Source of the DNA: a virus
Length of the DNA: 37,722 bases
Strand: one strand, 5' to 3'
IMG/VR virus record: IMGVR_UViG_3300006923_000065
Span: 1 to 37,722 of that record
Below, in pieces: positions 14,123 to 22,600 of the stretch; within the stretch, counting starts at the first letter, position 1; the number at the start of each line of letters is the position of its first letter. Under the pieces are notes generated by a model. It was not told the DNA's origin and did not search any database. It saw only the letters and a list, made by a program, of their open reading frames with translations. Position numbers and translations under genes: made by a program.

Positions 14123-16097
14123 CGTTTTCCTTTGTTTCTAGCCCTTCGATCAGCTTTTCGATTTCGTGACCAGTTTTCCAAAGCCGTCGCTCTTGTAAAT
14201 CTTGGCTCTTATGATAATTAGAACGCTGATCTTCCATATGCACATTTCTTAGCTGATTCATGCCAGTCGAGCCCTTCCAGCCAGGATAAAAGGTTCTAGG
14301 ACTAATTTCGGGCATTGTTGCCCGTTTATAGTTCTTAGTTCTTCCAGCAGCATCTTTACGTTTATCCCGCTTTGCCGGTGTATACCGCTTACCCTTTGCA
14401 CCAGCGGTCAGATAGGAGCCATCTTCCTCCAAGTCCCTTTTGGCGGGCGGCTCAGCTAGGAGAACGCTATCGTCCTCTTCTTCAGCGGGTGCCTCTTCGC
14501 CACCCAGATCTAGTTCGTCGCCGCCCTCATCCCCGCCGGGTTCACCACCGAGGTCTCCCATAAGGTCTTCGCCAGCCCCATCTCCACCGAGGAGATCGTC
14601 CATGCCACCACCTCCGCCGCCGCCGACGGCAGCCTCTGCTTCGCCTGCTGCCTCGGCTGCTGCATTAAGCTGAGCATCGTATTTACGATCATAAAACATC
14701 TCTCTTTGGTTTCTGAGGAATTCTTCTTCCGACATGTTAAACAGGTGCTCCGCGACCCAGCGGCGACTAAAGAACCCTTCTGTTGCTGAAGCCGCAATAT
14801 CAAATTTCGTCTTCCAGTGCTCAAGTTCTTGAAGTTCGGCAAGTTTCGACGGGTTATTTAAATACAAATTAAAGTTTAAGAGATCGTCTCCGCGAAAGCC
14901 AAGAGTATAGAGATGAATGATTCCTATCTTTTCTAGCTCCGAGATCACCGCTCTTTGCAGTCTCTGAATCGTTCTGGCGAATCGGATGTCTTTTTGTGCG
15001 AGAGTTGTCTTATCCTCGCTTCCCTCCTCGCCCTGTGTTAGATAAGAAGCCGGCACCTTGAGGGCAGAGAACAGTTTATCCCTAAGATACTTAACATCGT
15101 CTATGTCGCTTGTGTTCTGTCCACCCGCAAGACTTTCAACCTTAGAAGAAGTATCGCCACGTACAGGGATAAAATAATCCTCTTCCACACTCATTGGGTT
15201 GTAACGAAGATCAACGCGCCCAGTTGCGGAATTCACCAACTGATTCCTCTTCATAGAAGTCATGACTTTTTGCATATATTGCTCAACGTCGGAAGGAGGG
15301 ATGTTACCAACGTCAACATAAAAAACTCTTCTCTCTGGAGCCCTAACGACGCGGTATGCCATCATGGCGTCCTCCATGAGGATTAGCTGTCTCCATATGC
15401 GACGGGCAGCTTCGAGAATGGAAGTTCCATAGGGGGCATACTTATCATTCCCAAGAATCCTAAAATGACCCACCTGCCAATTTTCAAAAGTCATGGCGGC
15501 TGAATTCCACTGATACTGGATATAACTTGGGTTTGTCTTGTCTTCGCCCTCAAGGCGCTCAACTTCAGGTGACGGTAACCCAATGACAGTTTTGACGCCA
15601 AGGCTCTCATCTATGTCCAGGTACAAGAAAAAATCTCCATACTTACACATCGTCCGGCACCAACCAAAAAGATTATACTCAATATTTAAGATGTTTTGGT
15701 ACAGGGTTGACAACACTGCCTTGATTTCTGCATTGGGGCACTTTATTGATAACATTGGCTGTAAAGAAGAATGCGTCGTCATCTCATCGGCGTAGATATC
15801 TAAAGCAGAAGCGATCTCCGGAGTGTATTCCATTTGATCAAAATCGGTATACCTCTCCGACCTTCTCTGGTTAGCCATTGCCGAGGTGTTGATTTGATCA
15901 AACGGGTTATAGCCGCTTCTCTTGAACTGCTGTCCCGAGGTGCTTTTAAACTTTGTTGAAAAGTAATCTAACTGACTTCGCTTATAGTCCCTCGTCATCT
16001 GCGACCGATAATTTGTAATCGGTCCAGAGAAAAGACGTGTCAGTCTTCTGAATAATGTAGATTCTGAATTTCTTGGATTCTTTGTTTGATCAGCCAT
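14106..16097 (-). CDS. gp20: Portal protein, gp20-like
   Basis: A 663-aa portal vertex protein of the T4 gp20 family; twelve copies form the DNA gate at one head vertex. Clear family segments are EIASALDIYADEMTTHS (about 94-110), MAYRVVRAPERRVFYVDVGN with the following PPSDVEQYMQKVM helix, and NTSDIDDVKYLRDKLFSAL followed by KVPASYL. The gene lies directly after the large terminase, 4 bases away, with an AAAGGAT ribosome site. T4 gp20 is 524 aa. The excess here is a C-terminal extension with a Gly run and a very acidic Gly/Asp/Glu segment (about 472-545), then a basic region ending in a charged helix. That tail is low in complexity and GC-rich compared with the rest of the gene. Confidence 0.95.
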   Translation of the reverse strand: MADQTKNPRNSESTLFRRLTRLFSGPITNYRSQMTRDYKRSQLDYFSTKFKSTSGQQFKRSGYNPFDQINTSAMANQRRSERYTDFDQMEYTPEIASALDIYADEMTTHSSLQPMLSIKCPNAEIKAVLSTLYQNILNIEYNLFGWCRTMCKYGDFFLYLDIDESLGVKTVIGLPSPEVERLEGEDKTNPSYIQYQWNSAAMTFENWQVGHFRILGNDKYAPYGTSILEAARRIWRQLILMEDAMMAYRVVRAPERRVFYVDVGNIPPSDVEQYMQKVMTSMKRNQLVNSATGRVDLRYNPMSVEEDYFIPVRGDTSSKVESLAGGQNTSDIDDVKYLRDKLFSALKVPASYLTQGEEGSEDKTTLAQKDIRFARTIQRLQRAVISELEKIGIIHLYTLGFRGDDLLNFNLYLNNPSKLAELQELEHWKTKFDIAASATEGFFSRRWVAEHLFNMSEEEFLRNQREMFYDRKYDAQLNAAAEAAGEAEAAVGGGGGGGMDDLLGGDGAGEDLMGDLGGEPGGDEGGDELDLGGEEAPAEEEDDSVLLAEPPAKRDLEEDGSYLTAGAKGKRYTPAKRDKRKDAAGRTKNYKRATMPEISPRTFYPGWKGSTGMNQLRNVHMEDQRSNYHKSQDLQERRLWKTGHEIEKLIEGLETKENDDEAQ

Positions 16098-16101
16098 TTA
16101 T

Positions 16102-17685
16102 TTATCCTTTTAAGAGCCATGAATATTCTTGATATTCGGTCATCTGTTCCACCGCCTTTTGAACATAATCTTTGTCGTAACCTTCCTGCCCCGCTATCTG
16201 TGTGCTCATCCTGGTCGTGGACACAAACATTGAATCCAGACAAGCTTTTTTATAATTCATCTTTCGTCGATTAACTGTCAGGGCTGTGTCCCTAACCCAG
16301 CACCCAATCGCCAAGGACATGACCAAATCATCGTGATAGCTTCGCATTGCTTGTGGCTTCCCATTGTTCCAGATAAAAGTTGTAAATTCGTTATGCAGGC
16401 GACTAGAATACAAAGTAATTAGTTTGTTTCTAACGAATTCTTCCAACTTAGCCACAATTAATGGTCGTGTCTTGGAAGAGGTGGTGAAGCCGGCAATAAC
16501 ATTTTTTGATGCCTCGGCAACCTCAGAATCAATAAACTCGTGTGTGCCCTTAGCCGAGTAATAGAGGTTAGGATACTCAAGATCAATCAACTTCTCTAAA
16601 ACAGAGATTCCAATACCAACGTTCTCAACTATCAATAAAGCATCACCATACTCGCTGCCAACTTGCTTAAGTATGTTCGAGTACATATCTAGGCTTGGTT
16701 TGCCCTGATATTCAGCTACCACCTCCATGGTCTCAAGCTTGAAAACGTGAAAAACAGAATAGTCTGCTCCGTCTCCTCTCGCGACATCTGCGACCACCAT
16801 ATAACTATTGTCCTGTTGGTGTTCTTCCCAGATCCAATAATTTCTGTCATAACCTGTTCGATACTTTGGCTCTCTCACAGTCTGCTTGAGACGGTCAAGA
16901 TCATCAGGATGGATCACGGTTTCGCCAGACGTATTGAAGTTGCACTCCAATTCCTGTGCAATCTGGCGGCGAGACATATTCTTGGTCTCTTTAACAAACC
17001 ACTCTTGATCGCGCTCAGGGTGGACCTCCCAGGGTAAACAAACTGGCTTAAAATCATTCTCTTCTAATTCGGCATCAACATATGTCTTGTGGAACCAATT
17101 GCCAACGCCATTCGGTGTCGAAAGAGAAATACAGCGACCACCAGTTGACAAGGTAGGATACAAGCCAGTCCACAGTTCAGTCAATCCTTCAACATGTGCA
17201 GCTTCGTCTATCACTAAAAGAGACAGTGCCTCCGAGCGACCCGCGTCTCCCGATGTAGAGGTCGCCTTAATCTCAGAACCATTAGACAACTCGAAGCTAG
17301 TTCTATTGTCGATTGTAATATCGGCGATACGAAGCCAAGGAGGTAAGGTACGCATAATTGCCTTGACTTTCTTAACAAGGTTAGCAGCAGTGCTAAACTT
17401 GGTTGCCATAACCATGATGTTCTTATCTCGATGGAACAACATGAGCCATACAACATATGCTCCCACGATTGTCGAAATACCAAGCTGGCGCGCTTTTAAA
17501 ATAACCACGAAACGGTGGTCGTTAAAATCCCTCAGTAGGTCGTCCTGATAATCAAATGTCCTGAATGGGACGGAACCTCTGAGGGGGTGGGAGATTTTAC
17601 AGTAGTTGTTAATAAAATAAGCCGGGTCTTTGCCCGACCTAACCACTTCCTTGACAATCTCTTTTTTGGACAGCTCGTGTACCAT
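16102..17685 (-). CDS. gp17: Terminase large subunit, gp17-like
   Basis: A 527-aa packaging motor of the T4 gp17 family. The N-terminal ATPase has an adenine-binding region, a Walker A variant KARQLGIST (64-72), Walker B LLVIDE (156-161) with the catalytic Glu, and a coupling motif SLSTPNG (187-193). The C-terminal RNase-H-like nuclease has VVADVARGDGADYS with Asp299 or Asp300, ENVGIG (354-359), and SYHDDLVMSLAIG with Asp452 and Asp453. It cuts concatemeric DNA and pumps it through the portal. Its length is slightly below T4 gp17 (610 aa). Its ATG overlaps the upstream stop by one base (TAATG), coupling it to the 179-aa gene, and the portal gene follows directly. Confidence 0.96.
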   Translation of the reverse strand: MVHELSKKEIVKEVVRSGKDPAYFINNYCKISHPLRGSVPFRTFDYQDDLLRDFNDHRFVVILKARQLGISTIVGAYVVWLMLFHRDKNIMVMATKFSTAANLVKKVKAIMRTLPPWLRIADITIDNRTSFELSNGSEIKATSTSGDAGRSEALSLLVIDEAAHVEGLTELWTGLYPTLSTGGRCISLSTPNGVGNWFHKTYVDAELEENDFKPVCLPWEVHPERDQEWFVKETKNMSRRQIAQELECNFNTSGETVIHPDDLDRLKQTVREPKYRTGYDRNYWIWEEHQQDNSYMVVADVARGDGADYSVFHVFKLETMEVVAEYQGKPSLDMYSNILKQVGSEYGDALLIVENVGIGISVLEKLIDLEYPNLYYSAKGTHEFIDSEVAEASKNVIAGFTTSSKTRPLIVAKLEEFVRNKLITLYSSRLHNEFTTFIWNNGKPQAMRSYHDDLVMSLAIGCWVRDTALTVNRRKMNYKKACLDSMFVSTTRMSTQIAGQEGYDKDYVQKAVEQMTEYQEYSWLLKG

Positions 17686-18224
17686 TAGGCACTTTTGCGT
17701 GAATCGTTATCTGGACGTTTACCGCCCCAGCCGCCTTGATCTAGGAACTTCTGGAAACCATCTTGCAGATCTCCTGAGCTTGGCTCTTTGATATCTTCCA
17801 CGCCCTCAAGACTTGTAATCTTATAGTGTCGGTGGGCTTGTACCCAAGTGCGGACACGACTCGTATTTTGCACGATTGCGTAAAGCTCTCCGTCGGGTTT
17901 GAGAGACACACTTTCGCTAGTAATCTTCCTATATTCCTTCTTTAAGAAAGACACAATATCTTCAATCCTTTGCTCTACTTCGCTCTCGAAACCACCCTTG
18001 TATACCTCTTTGAGCGTTATCTCTGCTTGATACTTGATTGTCATATTCGAACCTTGAAACGTAACCTTAAAACCATCGAGTGTACGAGAGTCGTTAACAA
18101 GGTGTCCCTCTTCCCGCTTTAGACCAATCTCAAGGGGGTTTCCTTCTCTGTCAAGAGCGCCATCGTAAGCGTTGGCAGCAGCCTGCGCGAGCCCTCTTAT
18201 AGTTTTTAATGATTCTGCTGACAT
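17685..18224 (-). CDS. Unknown protein coupled to terminase (179 aa)
   Basis: A 179-aa protein, probably alpha/beta, starting MSAESLKTIRGLAQAAANAY. The middle alternates strands (FKVTFQGSNMTIKYQAEITL) with a charged helix (VEQRIEDIVSFLKKEYRKI). The C terminus is Gly/Asp/Lys-rich and likely disordered. I know no family. It precedes the large terminase and is translationally coupled to it, the place where many phages keep a small terminase subunit, but I see no DNA-binding helix-turn-helix and do not make that call. The start has a GGAG ribosome site and overlaps the preceding gene by 19 bases. Confidence 0.72.
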   Translation of the reverse strand: MSAESLKTIRGLAQAAANAYDGALDREGNPLEIGLKREEGHLVNDSRTLDGFKVTFQGSNMTIKYQAEITLKEVYKGGFESEVEQRIEDIVSFLKKEYRKITSESVSLKPDGELYAIVQNTSRVRTWVQAHRHYKITSLEGVEDIKEPSSGDLQDGFQKFLDQGGWGGKRPDNDSRKSA

Positions 18225-18616
18225 TTATTTTCTCCTTTTGTAGGTCTCCACCCACTATCCCATCTTTCCTCTCTTCCATCGATCCATCGTATGTAACATT
18301 TTTTGCAACAGTCAAACTTGATCATGTATACGTCGTCCTGTATACTAAAGGAAAAAGAATCGCAGATTGGGCACACTCTACTATGTTCTCTAATAAGTAG
18401 TTTTTTATTAACAAAAACACCATCGACTTCTATCTTCTCGTCTTTTTCTCGAAAGCGGTCCTCCTTCGCCATCATTTTACGAAGCTGTTCTTTGTATTCT
18501 TGCTCCTTTTCTTCGGTCCAGTTACCACGCGGATTTTGTATAGTCTCGTGACCATATTTTTTGGCTATAGCTCTTTCGACCCTAACAATATAATTTGGGT
18601 CTTTATACTTCTTCAT
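18206..18616 (-). CDS. Zinc-ribbon-like protein (136 aa), unknown
   Basis: A 136-aa hydrophilic protein. The N-terminal half is a charged helix-rich region (KDPNYIVRVERAIAKKYGHE, WTEEKEQEYKEQLRKMM). The C-terminal half has VCPIC (Cys82, Cys85) and, 18 residues on, CCKKC (Cys103 or 104, Cys107), a four-cysteine zinc ribbon around a short strand pair, then an aromatic basic stretch (YIRWIDGREERWDSGWR). Zinc ribbons of this kind usually bind nucleic acid or protein. Its start overlaps the upstream stop (TGATG) and its end overlaps the next gene, so it belongs to the run leading to the terminase. A packaging or late-transcription accessory role is possible but not shown. Confidence 0.72.
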   Translation of the reverse strand: MKKYKDPNYIVRVERAIAKKYGHETIQNPRGNWTEEKEQEYKEQLRKMMAKEDRFREKDEKIEVDGVFVNKKLLIREHSRVCPICDSFSFSIQDDVYMIKFDCCKKCYIRWIDGREERWDSGWRPTKGENKCQQNH

Positions 18617-19062
18617 CAGTTCAAAGCCTGGTTGATAGCGTATGCTGACCCGAATCCGATAAAGACCCCGGCAGCCACGCTCCCAGCAATGATCGCGGGA
18701 ATATTCTTTTTTCGATCCTTCTTGATGATCGACCTAAGCTCGGTCAGTTCCGCGTCCTTCTGGTCCAGTTGGCTACCAAATCTTATCTGTGTCTCCTCTA
18801 GGGTTATCTCTAGCTGACCGATTCTTAGGTCGTACATTTCTCGTGTCTTGGTCAGTTCAAATTCTAACCGTCTATCAAATTCTATTTCCGTAAATTGTTT
18901 CCAAGTCAAGATCTGTGCTGTCGCCACATCATTAAAGCATGTTGCCTCAAATGGCACCTTGCCCCCCATGGGCAACAGCGTAAATTGAGCGGCGTCCCCA
19001 GCGTGTGCAGCCCCACACAAAACTAAACTAAAAGTTAACATTCGTGTGATTCTATTTAACAT
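18616..19062 (-). CDS. Exported coiled-coil protein with C-terminal membrane segment, candidate spanin partner
   Basis: About 148 aa from the chosen ATG at 19062, which overlaps the stop of the spanin gene. A TTG farther upstream (19098) is less likely. The N terminus, MLNRITRMLTFSLVLCGAAH, looks like a signal peptide with a possible cut after AAHA. The body is a periplasmic-type coiled coil (about 55-115). The C terminus has a hydrophobic helix with small-residue spacing (IPAIIAGSVAAGVFIGFGSA). The overlap with an inner-membrane spanin gene suggests an outer-membrane spanin partner. Classical o-spanins are lipoproteins, and here the only Cys stands in LVLCG, a poor lipobox. The role is inference; another periplasmic envelope function cannot be excluded. 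Confidence 0.65.
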   Translation of the reverse strand: MLNRITRMLTFSLVLCGAAHAGDAAQFTLLPMGGKVPFEATCFNDVATAQILTWKQFTEIEFDRRLEFELTKTREMYDLRIGQLEITLEETQIRFGSQLDQKDAELTELRSIIKKDRKKNIPAIIAGSVAAGVFIGFGSAYAINQALN

Positions 19063-19423
19063 ACTCAAACCCAAATGTATTTTCAACTTCTTCAACAATT
19101 CTGTCTGGATTGCTGTGTCTGACTCCCGTCAGCTCTTCAACTCTTTCGCTCTTTTGCAACTCTATAGACTCACGAAAATCAGAATATTCTCTTTCTATTT
19201 CTTCAATCTTCTCCTGGTATTGTCGAAGGGCTTCTTTCTTCCTTTCCTCTTCCCTCTGGAAGCTTTCATTTAGTTCGCGGATTTGTTCTTCATAGCTATT
19301 GACCGCAGCATCATAAGCCTTAATTAAAGACTTATGATCCTGTGACCAAGCTACGGAAACCCCCGTTATCAATAAGATAATTAGAATTTCACGCCAATAT
19401 TTGATAGCTATATCGCCCAACAT
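19052..19423 (-). CDS. Rz: Inner-membrane spanin, Rz-like
   Basis: A 123-aa protein with one N-terminal membrane helix (about 11-27, EILIILLITGVSVAWSQ) followed by a long Glu/Lys/Arg-rich coiled coil (about 35-95) and a short C-terminal tail. This is the plan of lambda Rz-type i-spanins, which sit in the inner membrane, reach across the periplasm and, with an outer-membrane partner, fuse the membranes in the last step of lysis. The start overlaps the stop of the 63-aa membrane protein (TAATG), and the next gene starts within its 3' end. The call rests on topology and context, since spanins share little sequence. Confidence 0.7.
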   Translation of the reverse strand: MLGDIAIKYWREILIILLITGVSVAWSQDHKSLIKAYDAAVNSYEEQIRELNESFQREEERKKEALRQYQEKIEEIEREYSDFRESIELQKSERVEELTGVRHSNPDRIVEEVENTFGFEYVK

Positions 19424-19614
19424 TACGCTGCCTTGAGCTTAGCTATAGCGTCGATGACGCTCTGACCGCCTAAATAAAGGGCACTTATCGTGACCCAATC
19501 TGTGCTGGTTAGAAACCCCGCGCCCGCGAGTGCAGTCGCAGTTGTCCATACTAACAGCTTCCGAGAAAGAACCTTCTCCAAACCCTTGTCTAAAAATGCT
19601 TTTGCCATTGTCAT
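19423..19614 (-). CDS. Small membrane protein, candidate holin
   Basis: A 63-aa protein: a basic amphipathic start (AKAFLDKGLEKVLSRK), a hydrophobic helix (about 20-36, LLVWTTATALAGAGFL), a short turn, a second moderately hydrophobic stretch (about 38-54, WVTISALYLGGQSVIDA) and a Lys-tipped C terminus. Size, two possible membrane segments, charged ends and position before a spanin gene fit a class II-type holin that permeabilises the inner membrane. Holins lack sequence signatures, so this remains a candidate. Two ATGs are possible (19614 and 19608) behind an AGGAGG ribosome site; the second has the more usual spacing. A late-type promoter motif lies 34 bases upstream. Confidence 0.6.
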   Translation of the reverse strand: MTMAKAFLDKGLEKVLSRKLLVWTTATALAGAGFLTSTDWVTISALYLGGQSVIDAIAKLKAA

Positions 19615-19648
19615 ATCTCCTCCTGTTCGGCTTTCCGCCTACTGTTAG

Positions 19649-19656
19649 TAAATAGT
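19649..19656 (-). promoter_or_regulatory. ACTATTTA motif, putative late promoter for lysis genes
   Basis: ACTATTTA on the coding strand directly after the stop codon of the Mre11-Rad50 fusion gene and 34 bases before the candidate holin ATG. It marks the change from DNA-metabolism genes back to late genes, where a separate late promoter for lysis and packaging would be expected. Confidence 0.6.
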
Positions 19657-22600
19657 TTACTGGCTCACAAAAGCATAGCCATCGACTTTATCAATTGTAA
19701 TCTGAGTGTCAACACAATCTTTTAAAGATTCAAGGTGAGTGATGAGAAGGACCGTCTTGAAGTACGATTTGACAACCTCCAAAATTCGAACAAACCCCTC
19801 CATGTTCTCCGCGTCCAAAGCAGTTCCCGGCTCATCAAGAATAAATATGTCTCCCTTGGGAAGGCTGGAAACAGAAAGAAGAGCCAGACGGATTGCCATA
19901 GCAGCTATCGTTTTCTCTGCCCCCGATCCCATCTCTAAAGGTCGAGGGTCGTGGCTCGGGTGTTTTATAAAGATGTTCAGCCTTTTCCCGTCATCTTCGA
20001 AAAAGATTTCAAAATCAACTATGTTGGCAAGGACTTTTGCGACCTCTTCGTTGATCGCCGGAAGTCTTTTCTTGATAACATCGTAAGCAATTCCATTGTT
20101 ATGCATACACCGCATAAATAAATCATAAGCTGAATATTCCTGTCTTAAGCCCTCAAGTTCATCCTGTAGGCTAACTAGTGTGTTTAACTTTTCTTCATAA
20201 GAGCCGTGAATCTTGTATAGACTCATTATTTCTTCTTGGCACTGGTCAAAGCTTTTCTTGGCTTTGACCAGATCTTTTTCTGTTCTTTTTCTGTCGAGCA
20301 AGAAAGACTCTAGATTATCCAGTGCCTCTTTGTTTTCTTGATACTGCTCTTTTTTGTCTATTAGGTCTTGTATTTCTCTGTCGAGATTTTCAGTATTATT
20401 TTTATTCTTCTCGATAAATAGTTTCAACTTTGCTATACGACCAGACAACTCAGAAGACCTTTCCAAGAGTTGATTATACTTCTTGATGTATTCTTCGACT
20501 TCTTTGGGGTTTAGGTCTTCAATCTTTTTTACAATTTCAGAAACACTCTCCTGCTTCGATAACTTGTTCAGAAGCGCCTTGTTCGCATCACATATGAACT
20601 TACAATTTCGATAAGTATTCCCACACGGGATACCCTCAAGAAGTTCTTCTTTCTTTTCTATATTTCGTAATTCTCTTTGGAGCAACTTCGATTCTTGCCG
20701 CAAAGACGAAATCGTCTCCTTCTTATCTCTGATGTCTTCAATATTAAAGTTGTCGATGAATCTTTCAATTTTTCCATGAAGTTCATTTTTGAGAAGAAAT
20801 TCTTTCTCATACTCTGCCATCAAAGTCTGAAGTGATTGAACTTTGTTTCTCTTCTCTTCGATAAGACTTAGAACCTCGGCAATATCAATAACCTCCAGGG
20901 GGATAGAATCAATTTTCTGGTTTAGGATGGAAAGCTTGTCAGATACATCTGAGATGTCCGCCTTAAAGCCTTCACAGCTTTCTTGTTGCTCTTTAAGCTG
21001 TTTTTCACTATCATCGAAAAAATCTTGTGCTTCTTTGATCTCTTCATCAAAGTCGCGCCCCTCAAGCCGCTTCACGGCTCCTCGCAGATCTGCTGCATCA
21101 CTCTTGGCAAGCCTAAACTTCTTTTCAAAAACTTCAAGGTCCAAGAATTTAGCAAAGATCTCCTTGCGCTTGGTAGACCCCTCTTTCAAGAACGACAAAG
21201 CATCAAGCTGCGATGACATGGATGAAATCAAGAAGTCTTCAAGCGAGCCAAACACTTTTCGAACATTCTTGTCTGTCTCGTTTCTCGTCATCCCGTTGAG
21301 GCTTGTCGTTTCTCGTGTGACCTTATCATAGCATGAAAAGTTAATGTTAGTTTTTGCCTCGATGGTTTCGTTACCCTGGAGTTTTTTAACATACTTTTCC
21401 GAACTTCTGGAGATGGTATACTCTTTATTACCTACAGAAATCTGAACTGTGCCGGAACCTTCCTCTTTGTTTTGGTTAATAATATTGAGGTTCTTCCTCT
21501 CGTTCTTAGAAGTGGAATTCCAAACGGTGTATAGAATACTATCAATTACCGAAGATTTCCCAGAGTAATTCTTTCCAAAGATCCCAACAATGCCGTTGAG
21601 CTTAGAAAAGTCAATACGGTTATCATCGCCATAGTTGAAGAGGCTACTCCAAGTGGCGTTCCTAAGATTCCAATTAATGTTTCTGGCAACCTCTTCTTTC
21701 TCTTCGGCAACCTTGTTGTATCTAAGGTTGAGTTCATACACTTTCCCCATCACCTTGTCCGGCACCTCATAGTCTTTTAAGTATTCAGATATCAGCCTTT
21801 CCTGAACTGTGATGTCTCGTAAGTTTTCCTGTTTAATGTTTTGGGCAAGGTCGCCGATATCTCCCCTTTGACCAGCAGCGCGATTCAAAAAAGTAATAGC
21901 CTCTGGCTTGAAGCGGTGCTTGGCAATTTCGATAGCCCTCCTCATCTTAATCAACGACAAGCTATTATTAGATACGATACGCAAACGAGCACCAGCAGGA
22001 GCCGAAGCTTTCTTTGGAATTTTGCCAGCCTTGGTCAATTCAATAGTTACAAAAGGCTTGGGGTTCAATAGCTCATGGTGTTTGCAAGCAAAATCGTCTT
22101 TACTGTTAATCTCCCAAATCAAAAATCCCTTATCGTTGGTCTCCCCGTGGTTCTGCTGAACTGTTGAGCCGGGGTACCTTACCCTTCCTTCTGTATCGAC
22201 AATCTGGTTTGTCTTATGGATATCGCCTAGAAACGCAAAATCATGATTTTTAAAAATCTCTGGTGTGTGGTCTCCATATTCCATAACCCAGCCAGAGTCT
22301 GTCTCGACGCCAGCGATGGAACCATGATACAAGGCAATATTTATCTTCTCGTTGTCAGAAGGGCTAACCCAGTTGTCCTCATCAAAGACAGAAAGCACGT
22401 TAAAACAGAAACCGTTCCCCAAGCCAACCTCACCAGAGTTCTTTATCAAGTGCAAGCTGGGGAGATTTAGTGCCTCCACAATTGGTGTTAGGGCGTCTTG
22501 TCGGCTACTGTTCCTTAGATTACCATCGTGATTCCCAAGAATGATGTACGTCGGAGCAATCGCCCCTAAATTGCGAAAGAAGTCAGAACACAACTCAACA

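Noticed and set aside
17685-18224. Small terminase subunit
   Set aside because: Position next to the large terminase is suggestive, but I see no helix-turn-helix or other small-subunit feature, so it is left as unknown.
20415-20422. Ninth copy of ACTATTTA
   Set aside because: It lies within the coiled-coil part of the Mre11-Rad50 gene, encoding ordinary residues, far from any start.
21546-21737. 63-aa minus-strand frame
   Set aside because: Out-of-frame shadow inside the Mre11-Rad50 fusion; both domains run through this region in the main frame.
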